Below are positions 26,159-34,729 of a stretch of 64,000 bases of DNA, piece by piece. Source of the stretch: CAZJTL01 sp964548905 (lineage in GTDB: Bacteria; Cyanobacteriota; Cyanobacteriia; Cyanobacteriales; Xenococcaceae); assembly GCA_964548905.1 (NCBI GenBank), contig CAZJTL010000002.1:1-64000 (forward strand), given 5' to 3'. How positions within the stretch are numbered: the first letter of the stretch is position 1; every line of letters starts with the position of its first letter. The notes beneath the pieces were generated by a model. It did no database searches and was not told where the DNA came from. It was given only the letters and a program-made list of their open reading frames with translations. The translations under genes and the position numbers were made by a program.

Positions 26159-26704
26159 TTATTGCCGCCATTTAATCGGTGAACCGATCGCTGCGGTGGC
26201 AGGAGTTAACACTTCTTTTCCTTGCAGTAAAGATTCAATGTTGTTTTCTAGATAAGTACTCTTGACTCGCTCTGCGGAATCATAACTGTCATCTATACTG
26301 CCCTTATATCTGATGATAGCTTGTCGATCGAGCAAAAACACTTCTGGAGTAACTGTTACTTTAAAGGATTTTGCTACATCTTGAGTGGGATCTCTCAAAT
26401 AGGGAAAATTCAAATTATGCTTTTCGGCAAAGCTTTTCATCGACTCAAAACTTTCTTCCAGGGTGCCTCCATTATCGTTGGAATTGATAGCAATGATTGA
26501 AAATCCTTGGGATTCAAACTTAGCTTGAATTTGTTTGAGTCTGTCTAGATAAGCATTAACGTAAGTGCAATTATTGCCAATAAATACTACCGCTACCGCC
26601 CGATAATTCTCTAAATACCGACCCAGATGATAAACTCTTTCGTCTATACCTGGTAGTTCAAAGTCTGGTGCATAGCTATTAATAGGAGTATTTAACGTTT
26701 CCAT
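26159..26704 (-). CDS. Thioredoxin-fold redoxin (AhpC/TSA-like)
   Basis: 181 residues of peroxiredoxin/TlpA-like fold: APDFELPGIDERVYHLGRY at the start, then VVFIGNNCTYVNAYLDRL with a single Cys where related proteins have NHCPY. FPYLRDPTQDVAKSFKVTVTPEVFLLD (cis-Pro loop TPEVFL) and RYKGSIDD follow. With one N-terminal Cys and no CxxC it fits a thiol peroxidase-like or redoxin-domain protein rather than a disulfide reductase. No signal peptide. It stands alone between pyrH and a divergent hydrolase gene. Confidence 0.88.
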   Translation of the reverse strand: METLNTPINSYAPDFELPGIDERVYHLGRYLENYRAVAVVFIGNNCTYVNAYLDRLKQIQAKFESQGFSIIAINSNDNGGTLEESFESMKSFAEKHNLNFPYLRDPTQDVAKSFKVTVTPEVFLLDRQAIIRYKGSIDDSYDSAERVKSTYLENNIESLLQGKEVLTPATAAIGSPIKWRQ

Positions 26705-26982
26705 ATAAAGTTATTTTCCTCTCATTATCAATCTTTAACTGTCTCTAACAGGAAAAAGTTAGTAGTCCATTCAGAATAACTTCTAAATCGATCGTAATAA
26801 ATAGTTTCTCAGTAGAAATCCGAGAAATTGCGGTATCGATTTTATTTTCTTACAAGCTGTAGTTAATGTCTCTCGATCGAGTGACTATTTTCGATCGGGA
26901 TTCGTGCTAGCAATATTTACAACATTATTACAAAATGTAAAAAAACTGTCAGTCCATTTCTCAACTTTTTCTCAAGTCAATC

Positions 26983-27888
26983 ATGCTTCCTTCCTCTATT
27001 GTTTCGATCGCGTCCGAATCTCCCAGTAAGTTTTGGTATTGGCGAGGATTGCCAATTAGTTATCAAAATTGTGGTGATTCTGGTGCAGCCGTGGTTTTTG
27101 TTCATGGTTTTGGCGCTTCTTGGGGTCATTGGCGTAAAAATCTTCCTGTATTGGCACAAACTTGTCGTTGCTACGCGATCGATTTAGTGGGTTTTGGTGA
27201 TTCTGCTAAACCCAAGCCCGATCTGGAAATTGAATATACTTTTGCCACTTGGGGACAGCAAGTAGCTGATTTTTGTCGAGAAGTAGTTGGTACTCCTGCA
27301 TTTTTGGTAGGCAATTCGATCGGCTGTGTAGTAATTATGCAGACAGCCGTAGATTACCCAGATTTAGTTTTAGGAGTAGCTGCGATTAATTGTTCTTTAA
27401 GATTGCTCAATGACAGGAAATTAGCTAATTCTCCCTGGTATAAACGCATTGGTCCGCCTTTAGTGCAAAAATTGTTGAAAAACAAAGCGATCGGTCATTT
27501 CTTTTTTAAACAAATTGCTAAACCAGAAGTAGTTAAAAAAATTTTATTACAAGCCTATTGTCGTCGTGAAGCTGTCACAGATGAATTAATTGAAATTTTG
27601 ATGAAACCAGCTTTAGATCCAGGTGCTGCTGATGTTTTTATTGCTTTTACAGGCTATTCTGGTGGACCGATCGCTGAAGATTTATTGCCTCGTTTATCTT
27701 GTCCTGCTATTTTACTTTGGGGAACAAACGATCCTTGGGAACCGATCGCCTTGGGTCGAGAATTAGCTAGATTTGAGACAGTACAGGAATTTATTTCTCT
27801 TGAAGGTTTGGGACATTGCCCTCAAGATGAAGCACCAGAAGTGGTTAATCCAATTTTGCAAGAATGGATTGCAGCAAATAACCATTAG
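26983..27888 (+). CDS. Alpha/beta-fold hydrolase
   Basis: 301 residues with a complete hydrolase frame: HGFGASWGHWRKNL (oxyanion loop), nucleophile elbow VGNSIGCVV (Ser), WGTNDPWEP (acid) and GLGHCPQDEAPE (His). It is close to the cyanobacterial and plastid hydrolases related to pheophytinase and haloperoxidase-like enzymes, but the substrate cannot be predicted. ATG at 26983. The next gene (RecB-like nuclease) starts 63 bases later on the same strand. Confidence 0.9.
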   Translation: MLPSSIVSIASESPSKFWYWRGLPISYQNCGDSGAAVVFVHGFGASWGHWRKNLPVLAQTCRCYAIDLVGFGDSAKPKPDLEIEYTFATWGQQVADFCREVVGTPAFLVGNSIGCVVIMQTAVDYPDLVLGVAAINCSLRLLNDRKLANSPWYKRIGPPLVQKLLKNKAIGHFFFKQIAKPEVVKKILLQAYCRREAVTDELIEILMKPALDPGAADVFIAFTGYSGGPIAEDLLPRLSCPAILLWGTNDPWEPIALGRELARFETVQEFISLEGLGHCPQDEAPEVVNPILQEWIAANNH

Positions 27889-27951
27889 TCATTAGCGTTG
27901 ATTAAGTCGATATAATAATTGGCATTCCTGCTTAACCAATTGCTCCCCTTA

Positions 27952-29436
27952 ATGCTGCTTACAGATGAATTGTTACTAAACTATAAGCGCTGTCAGCGTA
28001 GAACTTTTCTAGATATTTATGGCAATGCCAGCGATCGCAATCGAGAGAAAGATTTTCTGATCAAATTAAGACGAGAAAATCATAATCATGTCGATCGCGT
28101 TTTAACTAGACTCAATCTAGATTGCAGCAAAACTCAATCACCTTATCAAGATTGGCAAATCAAAGCACAAGAAACTGAAAACTTGATGCAACAAGGAGTA
28201 GACTGTATCTATGAAGGAGTCCTGACTTTAGAGTGGCAGCCTCACCATCTCGCCAGCAATCTCAACGGCGATCGGATAGTTCTCATCGGCAACCCCCATC
28301 TCTTGATTAAACAACCAGGACATTCTAAATTTGGTGATTGGTCTTATTTTCCCGTTAGCATTAAATTGGGTCGTCGCCCCAAAACTGAGTATAAATTAAT
28401 TGCAGCTTTTTACGCTCAGCTACTTACCCATATTCAAGAAGCTAGCCCAGGAATTTCTCAACTTATTCTTAAAGATTATCAAACTTACAAAATCAACTTA
28501 GAGCAATGGATACCCAAAGCGCAACAATTAATAATTGATTGCCTGAAAACCCTAGCTGATACTCAAGCGCCAGAGGTATTTATTTCTCGCCAGCGCTGCA
28601 ATCTTTGTCACTGGAATGCTCATTGTTATGAAGATGCTAAAGCAAAGCAACATCTTTCTTTAGTTCCTGGCATCACACCCAACCGTTATGAATATTTACA
28701 AGCAAAAGGAATCTTGAGTATAGAATCTTTAGCTGCTGCATCTGCACTTGAATTGGGAGATGAAATTGGTTTTGAAATCGCTTCTGACATTACGCAACAA
28801 GCTCAATCTTTGCTAGGAAATCAAGCTTTAATCAAATGGAATTACGACCCTAGTTTAGATTTATTGGTTGAGAATAATTCTTGTGAATTATATTTTGACA
28901 TTGAAGCTGAACCAGAACGCAATTTAGATTATTTATTGGGAGTTTTAGTAGTCGATCGCGTTAAAGGGCAAGAACAATTCTACTCTTTGATCGCAGAAAA
29001 ACCAGAAGATGAAGGGAAGATTTGGCAAGATTTTATTGATTTGGTTTCTCTATACGATCGCGCACCAATTTTTCATTTTTCTGACTATGAAATAGACACG
29101 ATGCAAAGATTGGCTGTTTTATATAAAACTCCAGACAATTTCGTTAGTTCGCTCTTGTCTCGTTGCGTCGATTTGCATCGATTGGTAACTAATTCAGTCA
29201 CTGTACCTGTAGAAAGCTATTCTCTGAAATCTTTGGCTAATTGGTTGGGTTTTCAATGGCGCGATCGCAGTGCTAACGGAGAACAATCGGTTTGCTGGTA
29301 CGATCTCTGGTTGCAAACAGGCGATCGCGACTTATTAAATTCTATTCTCCGCTACAACGAAGATGATTGCCGAGCTACTTTTCATCTCAAGGAATGGTTG
29401 ACTCAATTTTTGATGGCTAATGGAAATAGGGATTAG
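27952..29436 (+). CDS. TM0106-family RecB-like nuclease fused to DEDD-type RNase H-like domain
   Basis: 494 residues from the ATG at 27952; a TTG at 27919 is possible but adds only a non-conserved leader. The N-terminal half is a RecB/Cas4-like nuclease: Cys14 in LLNYKRC plus Cys216, Cys219 and Cys225 in RCNLCHWNAHC could hold a 4Fe-4S cluster. The middle has a helix-hairpin region (LVPGITPNRYEYLQAKGI). The C-terminal ~180 residues carry an RNase H-like exonuclease pattern: ELYFDIEAEPE, FHFSDYEIDTM and YNEDDCRATFHL. Probably a DNA repair or processing enzyme; substrate unknown. The final codons AGG GAT TAG belong to a GGGATTA heptamer array. Confidence 0.88.
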   Translation: MLLTDELLLNYKRCQRRTFLDIYGNASDRNREKDFLIKLRRENHNHVDRVLTRLNLDCSKTQSPYQDWQIKAQETENLMQQGVDCIYEGVLTLEWQPHHLASNLNGDRIVLIGNPHLLIKQPGHSKFGDWSYFPVSIKLGRRPKTEYKLIAAFYAQLLTHIQEASPGISQLILKDYQTYKINLEQWIPKAQQLIIDCLKTLADTQAPEVFISRQRCNLCHWNAHCYEDAKAKQHLSLVPGITPNRYEYLQAKGILSIESLAAASALELGDEIGFEIASDITQQAQSLLGNQALIKWNYDPSLDLLVENNSCELYFDIEAEPERNLDYLLGVLVVDRVKGQEQFYSLIAEKPEDEGKIWQDFIDLVSLYDRAPIFHFSDYEIDTMQRLAVLYKTPDNFVSSLLSRCVDLHRLVTNSVTVPVESYSLKSLANWLGFQWRDRSANGEQSVCWYDLWLQTGDRDLLNSILRYNEDDCRATFHLKEWLTQFLMANGNRD

Positions 29437-29913
29437 GGGCTAGGGATTAGGGATGAGAAAGGGTAGGGGGTGTAGGTTACTGATTGAAAATCTGTAGCAA
29501 AAAAATGTTTATTTTTGGTAAAATTGTCAGTCACAGATACCAAAGTTACTGTTTAGGCTCGCTAAATAGTGTATAAAGAGAGAAAGAGCTAAGTGCTTAT
29601 TCGGCTAAACACCTAACTCTTTTTAGTTCTAGTTATCGACCAAAAGGTAATCAATGTAACTAGCGAGCTACTTGCTCCAAATTTGGTCAAGATACAAATA
29701 ATGTTTCCATTTCCTTCAAGCCGATCGGGAAGTTTGCTAATCTGGCTTGGCTTTTGATTTTGGAAGGGTATTTTGACTGTTGGAGCTTTATTTGATTCCT
29801 TTTTGGTCGATTAGCTCTCTGACTCTTGAGATTTACATTGATAATCTCAGCTTGGCTATTACAGTTGACTGAGATGGAAGAATCAAGCAAAATTTAGTTT
29901 AATTGCTTGATTC
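29437..29913. other. Spacer with heptamers and a terminator-like hairpin, no supported gene
   Basis: It starts with GGGGCTA/GGGATTA heptamers (29424-29472) and contains the hairpin listed at 29583-29624. The remainder, including a 67-codon minus-strand frame, shows no coding features I trust. Confidence 0.6.
29583..29624. terminator. Bidirectional terminator-like hairpin
   Basis: Long imperfect stem: AAAGAG, TA, GTG, TTA pair with TAA, CAC, TA, CTCTTT around a TTCGGC loop, followed by T on the plus strand and preceded by A-rich DNA. It lies between the convergent nuclease (+) and lipoprotein (-) genes and could serve both. Confidence 0.6.
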
Positions 29914-30144
29914 TTAGCTGCCTTCACCACCTTCACCACCTTCACCACCTTCGGCTTCGCCAGCAGGAGCAGGGGTTGCTGGTTCCGATGGTGTTGTAGA
30001 TGTTCCTGGAGTAGCGCTAGGCGCACTGCCCCCTGCTGGAGGAGGTGCTTCTTTTCCTGCTTCAGGAGTACTGCCGCCGCAAGCAGTTAAACTTGTTGTG
30101 GCAATACCGAGGGATAAAAATAAGCCAACTGTTTTTAAACTCAT
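29914..30144 (-). CDS. Small low-complexity lipoprotein (second of a pair)
   Basis: 76 residues. Hydrophobic signal MSLKTVGLFLSLGIATTS followed by lipobox LTAC and GG, so the mature protein starts at Cys22. The remainder is disordered: Pro/Ala/Ser/Thr-rich, then an acidic tail made of GGE repeats (GEGGEGGEGS, from a 9-bp DNA repeat). Function unknown. It shares signal and composition with the neighbouring gene at 30169-30357, so the two are tandem paralogues. An alternative reading is an anchor for a cell-envelope matrix; nothing in the sequence decides. Confidence 0.7.
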   Translation of the reverse strand: MSLKTVGLFLSLGIATTSLTACGGSTPEAGKEAPPPAGGSAPSATPGTSTTPSEPATPAPAGEAEGGEGGEGGEGS

Positions 30145-30168
30145 CCTAAAAAATTCCTCAATCCTAAA

Positions 30169-30357
30169 TTATGGAGTAGTGCCTGCTGGTTTTTCTGATG
30201 GCGCGCCACCAGTACCACCAGTAGTACCACCAGTAGTACCACCAGTAGTACCACCACCAGCACCGCCGCCAGCTTCACCACCGCCACCGCCAGCGCAAGC
30301 AGCTAAAGTAGTCATCATAGCTATGGTTAGCAATAATCCAATTGTTTTGAATCGCAT
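30169..30357 (-). CDS. Small Gly/Thr-rich lipoprotein (first of a pair)
   Basis: About 62 residues from the ATG at 30357, with GAGGAAA 8 bases upstream; the TTG at 30372 is less likely. Signal MRFKTIGLLLTIAMMTTLAAC with lipobox LAAC. The mature part is almost all Gly, with three TTGGTTGG units encoded by a 12-bp DNA repeat around 30206-30250. Function unknown. It lies 24 bases before the similar gene 29914-30144 on the same strand. Confidence 0.7.
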   Translation of the reverse strand: MRFKTIGLLLTIAMMTTLAACAGGGGGEAGGGAGGGTTGGTTGGTTGGTGGAPSEKPAGTTP

Positions 30358-30589
30358 TTTAAGTTTCCTCAAGTAAATTCAACGAGCTAATCGTGTTTAG
30401 CTTGCGGTACTTACAAAAAGTTTTTCTAAAAGGTTAAAGTAACCAAAAACTCTTGCAAGCAATTAAAACATATTACTGTCTGAAGATGATATTATGCTAC
30501 CCCTTAGTCGGGGGATTTTTTTGAGTGATATTAGTTTAGTATTGTATTACTATTGCGTTTTTTTCGCTCGACCGATAAATTTTTTTGTT

Positions 30590-31258
30590 GTGATTATTGT
30601 AATTGATAATATTTTGGAGCGTGAAGAATTAAAGGCGATCGCCCAAAAACTAGAAGAATCTTCTTTTGTAGATGGTAAAAAAACAGCAGGTTGGCACGCC
30701 AAGCTAGTTAAAAATAACGATCAACTCGATCGTCAAGATCCGCACCATCCAGAACTACTGGCAACAGTCGAAAATGCTCTGAAACGCAATTCTTTATTTA
30801 AGGCAGCTATACAGCCAAAATTTATTCATACAATTCTCTTCAGTCGTTATCAAGCAGGAATGTACTATGACACCCATGTTGATAATAGTTTAATGGGAGG
30901 AGATAATTTTTGCCGATCGGATGTATCTTTTACTTTATTTTTAAGCGATCCTACTAGTTATTCTGGCGGTGAATTAATTATCGAAGGAGCTTATGACGAT
31001 CGCAGTTATAAACTACAAGCTGGTTCGGCAGTTTTTTATCCTTCGTCGAGTTTGCATCGAGTCGAATCAGTTAAAGAGGGAACCAGACTAGTAGTTGTTG
31101 GTTGGATTCAAAGCTTAACCCGTGACGCAAACAAAAGGGAAATTTTATTCGATCTAGATACAGTACGTCGTTCAGTTTTTGCCAAAGAAGGAAAAACAAT
31201 TGAATTCGATCTACTCTCAAAAACTTATAGTAATTTATTGCGGCTCTGGGTTGAGTGA
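30590..31258 (+). CDS. PKHD-type Fe(II)/2-oxoglutarate hydroxylase (PiuC/YbiX family)
   Basis: Dioxygenase of the prolyl-4-hydroxylase-like family, often linked to iron uptake. Iron ligands: His and Asp in YYDTHVDNSLMGG and the distal His in SSSLHRVESV; the 2OG-binding Arg lies in GTRLVVVGWIQS. The frame is open from 30494, but that leader is not family-like. The family starts with a VIxNIL-type strand, so I use the GTG at 30590 (222 residues). No clear Shine-Dalgarno sequence. No siderophore receptor gene is adjacent here, unlike in many proteobacteria. Confidence 0.88.
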   Translation: MIIVIDNILEREELKAIAQKLEESSFVDGKKTAGWHAKLVKNNDQLDRQDPHHPELLATVENALKRNSLFKAAIQPKFIHTILFSRYQAGMYYDTHVDNSLMGGDNFCRSDVSFTLFLSDPTSYSGGELIIEGAYDDRSYKLQAGSAVFYPSSSLHRVESVKEGTRLVVVGWIQSLTRDANKREILFDLDTVRRSVFAKEGKTIEFDLLSKTYSNLLRLWVE

Positions 31259-31286
31259 AACTGGTTAATATCTAAATTTACTGGTG

Positions 31287-31375
31287 GAAAGAAGGCAGAA
31301 GGCAGAAGGCAGAAGGTAATAAAAGTTTAAAGTTTTCTCACTTGCTACTTGCTATTTCCTCCACACCCTACACCC
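31287..31375. repeat. Heptamer tracts AGAAGGC and CTACTTG
   Basis: About four AGAAGGC units at 31290-31316, then CTTGCTA units and a CACCCTA pair up to 31375. They lie between convergent genes. Confidence 0.8.
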
Positions 31376-31407
31376 TTTTCAAGATACACCCTTTGAATAC
31401 TTCTACT

Positions 31408-32253
31408 TCAAGGAATTTGAGGTGCAGAAGGTTCCTGTTGTACTTCAGTCTCCTCTGTTGCGATTACCTCACAAGCTAGCTGTAAAGATTTTCGCATTTC
31501 TGTAGCGGAGCGGAATCGTTTTTGTGGTAATTTTTGCAGTGCTTGAGCAATAGTCGATCGCAGCAGAAAAAAAACTGTTTCAGGAATAACTACCAATTCG
31601 TTGCAGTGAGCGTATCTAAGTTGGTCTGGCATTCCCGAAAAGGGACGCTCTCCTACTACCAATTCAAACAGAATTACGCCTACTGTATAGATATCTGAAG
31701 CATAGGTATATTCTCCCCGAAATTGTTCGGGAGCCATATAAGCTGGAGAACCAGTATCTCCCACGATGGGACGAGGATTGCTCTCTAAGTCAATCCATTT
31801 AGAAATCCCAAAGTCACCAATACAGGCAACCCAACTGTCTGCTTCTTTCTTGAGTAAAATATTTTCTGGCTTTAAATCGCGATGAATTACTCCCTTGCTG
31901 TGGATATATTCTAAGCCGCACAGAAGATTGTCCACTAATTGCAAACGCGCCACTAAAGATAATTCTTGGTTTGAGATGAGAAAATTTCTTAAGCTTCCTC
32001 CCTCAAAATAATCCATCACCAAATATCGTTCGGTTTTGCTGTATTCAATAGCATGACAACGAACGATGTTGGGATGGTTGAGTCTAACTAAAAAAGATAA
32101 TTCACGCAAAAACCGACTGGTAGGGAGCTTCTTACGAGCCAGTTGTTTGAGAGCTACTATTTGTCCTGTTTGACGATTAATAGCACGAAACACTTGACCG
32201 AATTGACCCTTACCGATCGGTTCTAAAATTTGGTACTTTTCAGGCTCTTCCAT
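31408..32253 (-). CDS. spkG: Serine/threonine protein kinase, SpkG-like (Slr0152 position)
   Basis: 281-residue Hanks kinase with few extra sequences: IGKGQFGQVFRA loop, VALKQL Lys, VIHRDLKPENILL, CIGDFGISKW and GSPAYMAPEQFRGE. No membrane segment. It is the last gene of a nine-gene run whose order matches Synechocystis slr0144-slr0152, where slr0152 encodes SpkG. Only 10 bases separate it from the upstream TPR protein gene, so the two are co-translated. A role in regulating photosystem II assembly or stress response is inferred from that operon. Confidence 0.88.
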   Translation of the reverse strand: MEEPEKYQILEPIGKGQFGQVFRAINRQTGQIVALKQLARKKLPTSRFLRELSFLVRLNHPNIVRCHAIEYSKTERYLVMDYFEGGSLRNFLISNQELSLVARLQLVDNLLCGLEYIHSKGVIHRDLKPENILLKKEADSWVACIGDFGISKWIDLESNPRPIVGDTGSPAYMAPEQFRGEYTYASDIYTVGVILFELVVGERPFSGMPDQLRYAHCNELVVIPETVFFLLRSTIAQALQKLPQKRFRSATEMRKSLQLACEVIATEETEVQQEPSAPQIP

Positions 32254-32263
32254 TAAGAGTAGT

Positions 32264-33097
32264 TTAACTAAACAGGCTGCCTACTAAGACTGTCTCTTTT
32301 TTCTTGAGAGACTCAGTAGTCACTGCTTCTAGGTTAAATTCAATACCATGAATTGACAAGCTCAAGGCTTTTGCTTTTTCATAATTTTCTAAGTCGCCTT
32401 GCTCGAAATAGAATTTTGCTGCTGTCCGTAAATCGTCAACCGCACCTTGTTTTTCACCGAGTTGCATTCGCAAAATACCGCGATTGTGATAGGCATTAGC
32501 GTTCTTGGTATTGATCCGAATCGCTTCAGTAAAATCTTTGATCGCCGCGTAATCATTGCCAAAACGCTGATTCATTAAACCGCGTCTATGATAGAACTGC
32601 TCGGTGTAAGAATTAGCTTGAGTAGACAAAGATTCGACCTGCTCGATCGCTTGTAAAGATACTTCAAGTTTTGCTTGAGTGAGAGTTAACTCTTTAGTTG
32701 CCTGTTTGAGTTGTTCGATTTCAACAGTATTGGAGTCAATCGCTTTCTGTTTAAAATGATTATCTCCAGTAATTTCAACCAAATGGACAGTATGATCGCA
32801 CAGGTAAGAGCTATGTTCTTCCAGCGTAGAATTGTGTTTGGCTGTTGCCTGCATCAAAGATTCGATCGAATCATCCTGCTTTGCCTGTGTCTCCACATAT
32901 TTCTTGACAAACTCTTTACGGTTTTTATAGTTAAGCATTGCCGATGCCGACAAAGGAAGAGACGCAGAAGCAAAGGCAAAGGGATGTAAATTCATGAAGC
33001 TGAGAACAACTGCGGCGAACGATCCCGCGATCGAACCGTAAACAGCAACTTGTTCTAGCGTTTCTAGACTATTATTTGTTTCTGACAAGTCTTGCAT
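32264..33097 (-). CDS. Membrane-anchored TPR protein, Slr0151-like
   Basis: 277 residues. A hydrophobic hairpin (about residues 15-60, VAVYGSIAGSFAAVVLSFMNLH...ASLPLSASAML) is followed by NRKEFVKKY and a coiled coil (about 65-150). Two to three TPR repeats come next (about 165-240, FYHRRGLMNQRFGNDYAAIK and ANAYHNRGILRMQLGEKQGA). Slr0151 of Synechocystis, which this matches in position and plan, is a thylakoid-associated factor reported in photosystem II assembly and repair. The N-terminal hairpin resembles that of the giant protein at 4843-8193. Confidence 0.85.
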   Translation of the reverse strand: MQDLSETNNSLETLEQVAVYGSIAGSFAAVVLSFMNLHPFAFASASLPLSASAMLNYKNRKEFVKKYVETQAKQDDSIESLMQATAKHNSTLEEHSSYLCDHTVHLVEITGDNHFKQKAIDSNTVEIEQLKQATKELTLTQAKLEVSLQAIEQVESLSTQANSYTEQFYHRRGLMNQRFGNDYAAIKDFTEAIRINTKNANAYHNRGILRMQLGEKQGAVDDLRTAAKFYFEQGDLENYEKAKALSLSIHGIEFNLEAVTTESLKKKETVLVGSLFS

Positions 33098-33150
33098 ATT
33101 CTAATCACTCCTAAAATTGTCTCTATGGAAAATCAATAAGTTAGTAAGGT

Positions 33151-33468
33151 TTAACCTAAGTATTCTTCTTCTTGATGGGTTAAGATTTTACAATCGGAAG
33201 TCGGAGTAACCGCACAAGTAAGAATGTAACCAGCTTCAATTTCTTCTCGTTTTAATATTTCTAACGCTTTGGGCATTTGCTCAACCGTACCTTCTAGTAA
33301 TTTACCCAAGCAAGTAAAACAAGCAGCGTTACGACAAGAATAGGGAAGCTCAATTCCTAATTCTTCAGCAACATCGAGGATATATTCTGTTTCGGCAACT
33401 TTTAGAGTTTGCTCTACCCCTGTAGCTTGGTTTACTAGAGTAACAGTAAAAAATTTGTGTTCTTTCAT
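33151..33468 (-). CDS. Plant-type [2Fe-2S] ferredoxin, Slr0150-like
   Basis: 105 residues with the four cluster Cys in SCRNAACFTCLGKL and ILTCAVTP. The second Cys pocket reads CRNAAC rather than the CRAGAC of the main photosynthetic ferredoxin, and the Glu/Asp surface is reduced, so a specialised electron-transfer partner is likely. It sits in the slr0150 position of the Pap-like cluster. Confidence 0.92.
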   Translation of the reverse strand: MKEHKFFTVTLVNQATGVEQTLKVAETEYILDVAEELGIELPYSCRNAACFTCLGKLLEGTVEQMPKALEILKREEIEAGYILTCAVTPTSDCKILTHQEEEYLG

Positions 33469-33524
33469 GTTGGCAAAGTTTTTCAGCGATCGCTGCTAAG
33501 AATAAAGCTGATAGTAATTAAGGT

Positions 33525-34004
33525 TTAGGGACTGAGAATGGTGTGATTGAGACGAAGAATAGGCGCAGCGAGCTTAGCTTGTTCGGGAGTAAGTTGTTGT
33601 TGAATTGCTTTATCGAGATTTTGATAGGTAATATGAGCCTGCTCTAGATAGTTAAAAGCACGCACAATTGTGTAGTACCAAAGCAGAAGTGCTTCTTTGA
33701 TGCGATCGGGTTCGTCCAGTAAGATAGCAGCAGCACTGCAACGAATCACGCTTCCTAAATCTCGCAAACACAATTCTTTTTGATGGTCATTTTGATTGCT
33801 AAAATTATCCCTACCTTCAGCAGCTAACATTGTCTTTTCGCTTCTGACTTGGGCGATCAAACTATCTTGGCGATCGCGAATTTTTTCATAGATTTCCACC
33901 CGCTGGTCTACTGAATCGAGGTAATCATGCAGAAACTTCAGCTCTGAATCCGTTGCATAGCGCCCGTCGGCTTCGATGGTCAAATTGGTTAATTGCTTTA
34001 ACAT
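33525..34004 (-). CDS. Phycobiliprotein-like protein with retained CLRD motif, Slr0149-like
   Basis: 159 all-helical residues whose plan follows a phycobiliprotein subunit: RYATDSELKFLHDYLDSVDQRVEIYEKI resembles RYLSPGELERIKAFVTSGESRLRIAQ of ApcA. KELCLRDLGSVIRC puts Cys79 where ApcA has the bilin Cys81 (TCLRDMDYYLR). The final helices (IKEALLLWYYTIVRAFNYLE) also align. No close match to true antenna subunits is seen. It lies between the two ferredoxin genes of the Pap-like cluster. Bilin binding is my inference; the fold assignment rests on eye alignment. Confidence 0.7.
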   Translation of the reverse strand: MLKQLTNLTIEADGRYATDSELKFLHDYLDSVDQRVEIYEKIRDRQDSLIAQVRSEKTMLAAEGRDNFSNQNDHQKELCLRDLGSVIRCSAAAILLDEPDRIKEALLLWYYTIVRAFNYLEQAHITYQNLDKAIQQQLTPEQAKLAAPILRLNHTILSP

Positions 34005-34044
34005 TGGTCTATTTCCTAAACTCTTCTAAAAGTACAATTTGAGA

Positions 34045-34524
34045 CTACAAAGAACTGTTTGCTAACTGCTTACTAACTTCTGACTTAGTGTCTTCAAGTT
34101 GAGTAATCATCGAGCGAGTAATTAACTTTCCTGTTTCGACTAAAACTTTTCCAGTCAAAGGGTGTAAAATATCTTGCTCGGCTCGACGACCAATTAAACT
34201 CTCGATATCGTCAATTTGGCTGACGTACATACCAGAAGGAAGTTCGACAACGACTCCTTCTCCAATTACTTTAGCTTGACAGGCAAGACGAGAATGGTGT
34301 TTGCAAGTAGTAATAACTTCCAAAGTGCGTTGTTCTCTGCGACTGATTGCACTCAAACTCTCCATGCCTTCTTTAATGTAGACATGGCAAGTGGCGCACA
34401 TTCCCCGACCGCCACATTCTTGGAGAACGTTGAGGTCTTCGATCATTAAAGCGGAGAGAACGTTATCGTGAGTAGCAATTTGTGTTTCTGCACCAATTGG
34501 ATCGAGCTTAATAGTTTTTGCCAT
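34045..34524 (-). CDS. [2Fe-2S] ferredoxin-like protein with C-terminal extension, Slr0148-like
   Basis: 159 residues. Ferredoxin domain in residues 1-100 with Cys in ECGGRGMCATCHVYI and a distal Cys in RLACQAKV, closer to adrenodoxin-/bacterial-type 2Fe-2S proteins than to photosynthetic PetF. About 55 further residues (from ELPSGMYVSQIDDIE) form a tail of unknown role. It lies in the slr0148 position. Photosystem II assembly electron transfer is the inferred setting. Confidence 0.88.
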   Translation of the reverse strand: MAKTIKLDPIGAETQIATHDNVLSALMIEDLNVLQECGGRGMCATCHVYIKEGMESLSAISRREQRTLEVITTCKHHSRLACQAKVIGEGVVVELPSGMYVSQIDDIESLIGRRAEQDILHPLTGKVLVETGKLITRSMITQLEDTKSEVSKQLANSSL

Positions 34525-34562
34525 GGTTTTTACCTCTTTGACTGGAAATAATGAAACTAGCG

Positions 34563-34680
34563 TAAGAAGGCAGAAGTGCGAAGGCAGAAGGCAGAAGGTT
34601 TTTAAGTTTTAAGTCTTAAGTCTTAAGTAGAGAAGTTTTTTACTTACTACGTGCTACTTACTACTTGCTACTTATTCCTG
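34563..34680. repeat. Heptamer tracts inside the Pap-like cluster
   Basis: AGAAGGC units (34563-34600), TTTAAGT/CTTAAGT units (34602-34630) and CTACTTA/CTACTTG units (34645-34675). This is the only large repeat insertion within the otherwise tight gene run, between the Slr0147- and Slr0148-like genes. Confidence 0.8.
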
Positions 34681-34729
34681 CCATGTTGCACTAGCTGAAA
34701 AATAAGAATAAGGAAAATGGGAAAAATTG

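Noticed and set aside
29687..29890. 67-codon minus-strand open frame
   Set aside because: No ribosome site, no recognisable fold, composition like surrounding non-coding DNA, and located beside a terminator-like hairpin.
30098..30376. Pro-rich plus-strand frame over the lipoprotein pair
   Set aside because: It is the antisense of Gly/Thr and acidic repeats of the two lipoproteins, which have proper signal peptides and lipoboxes.
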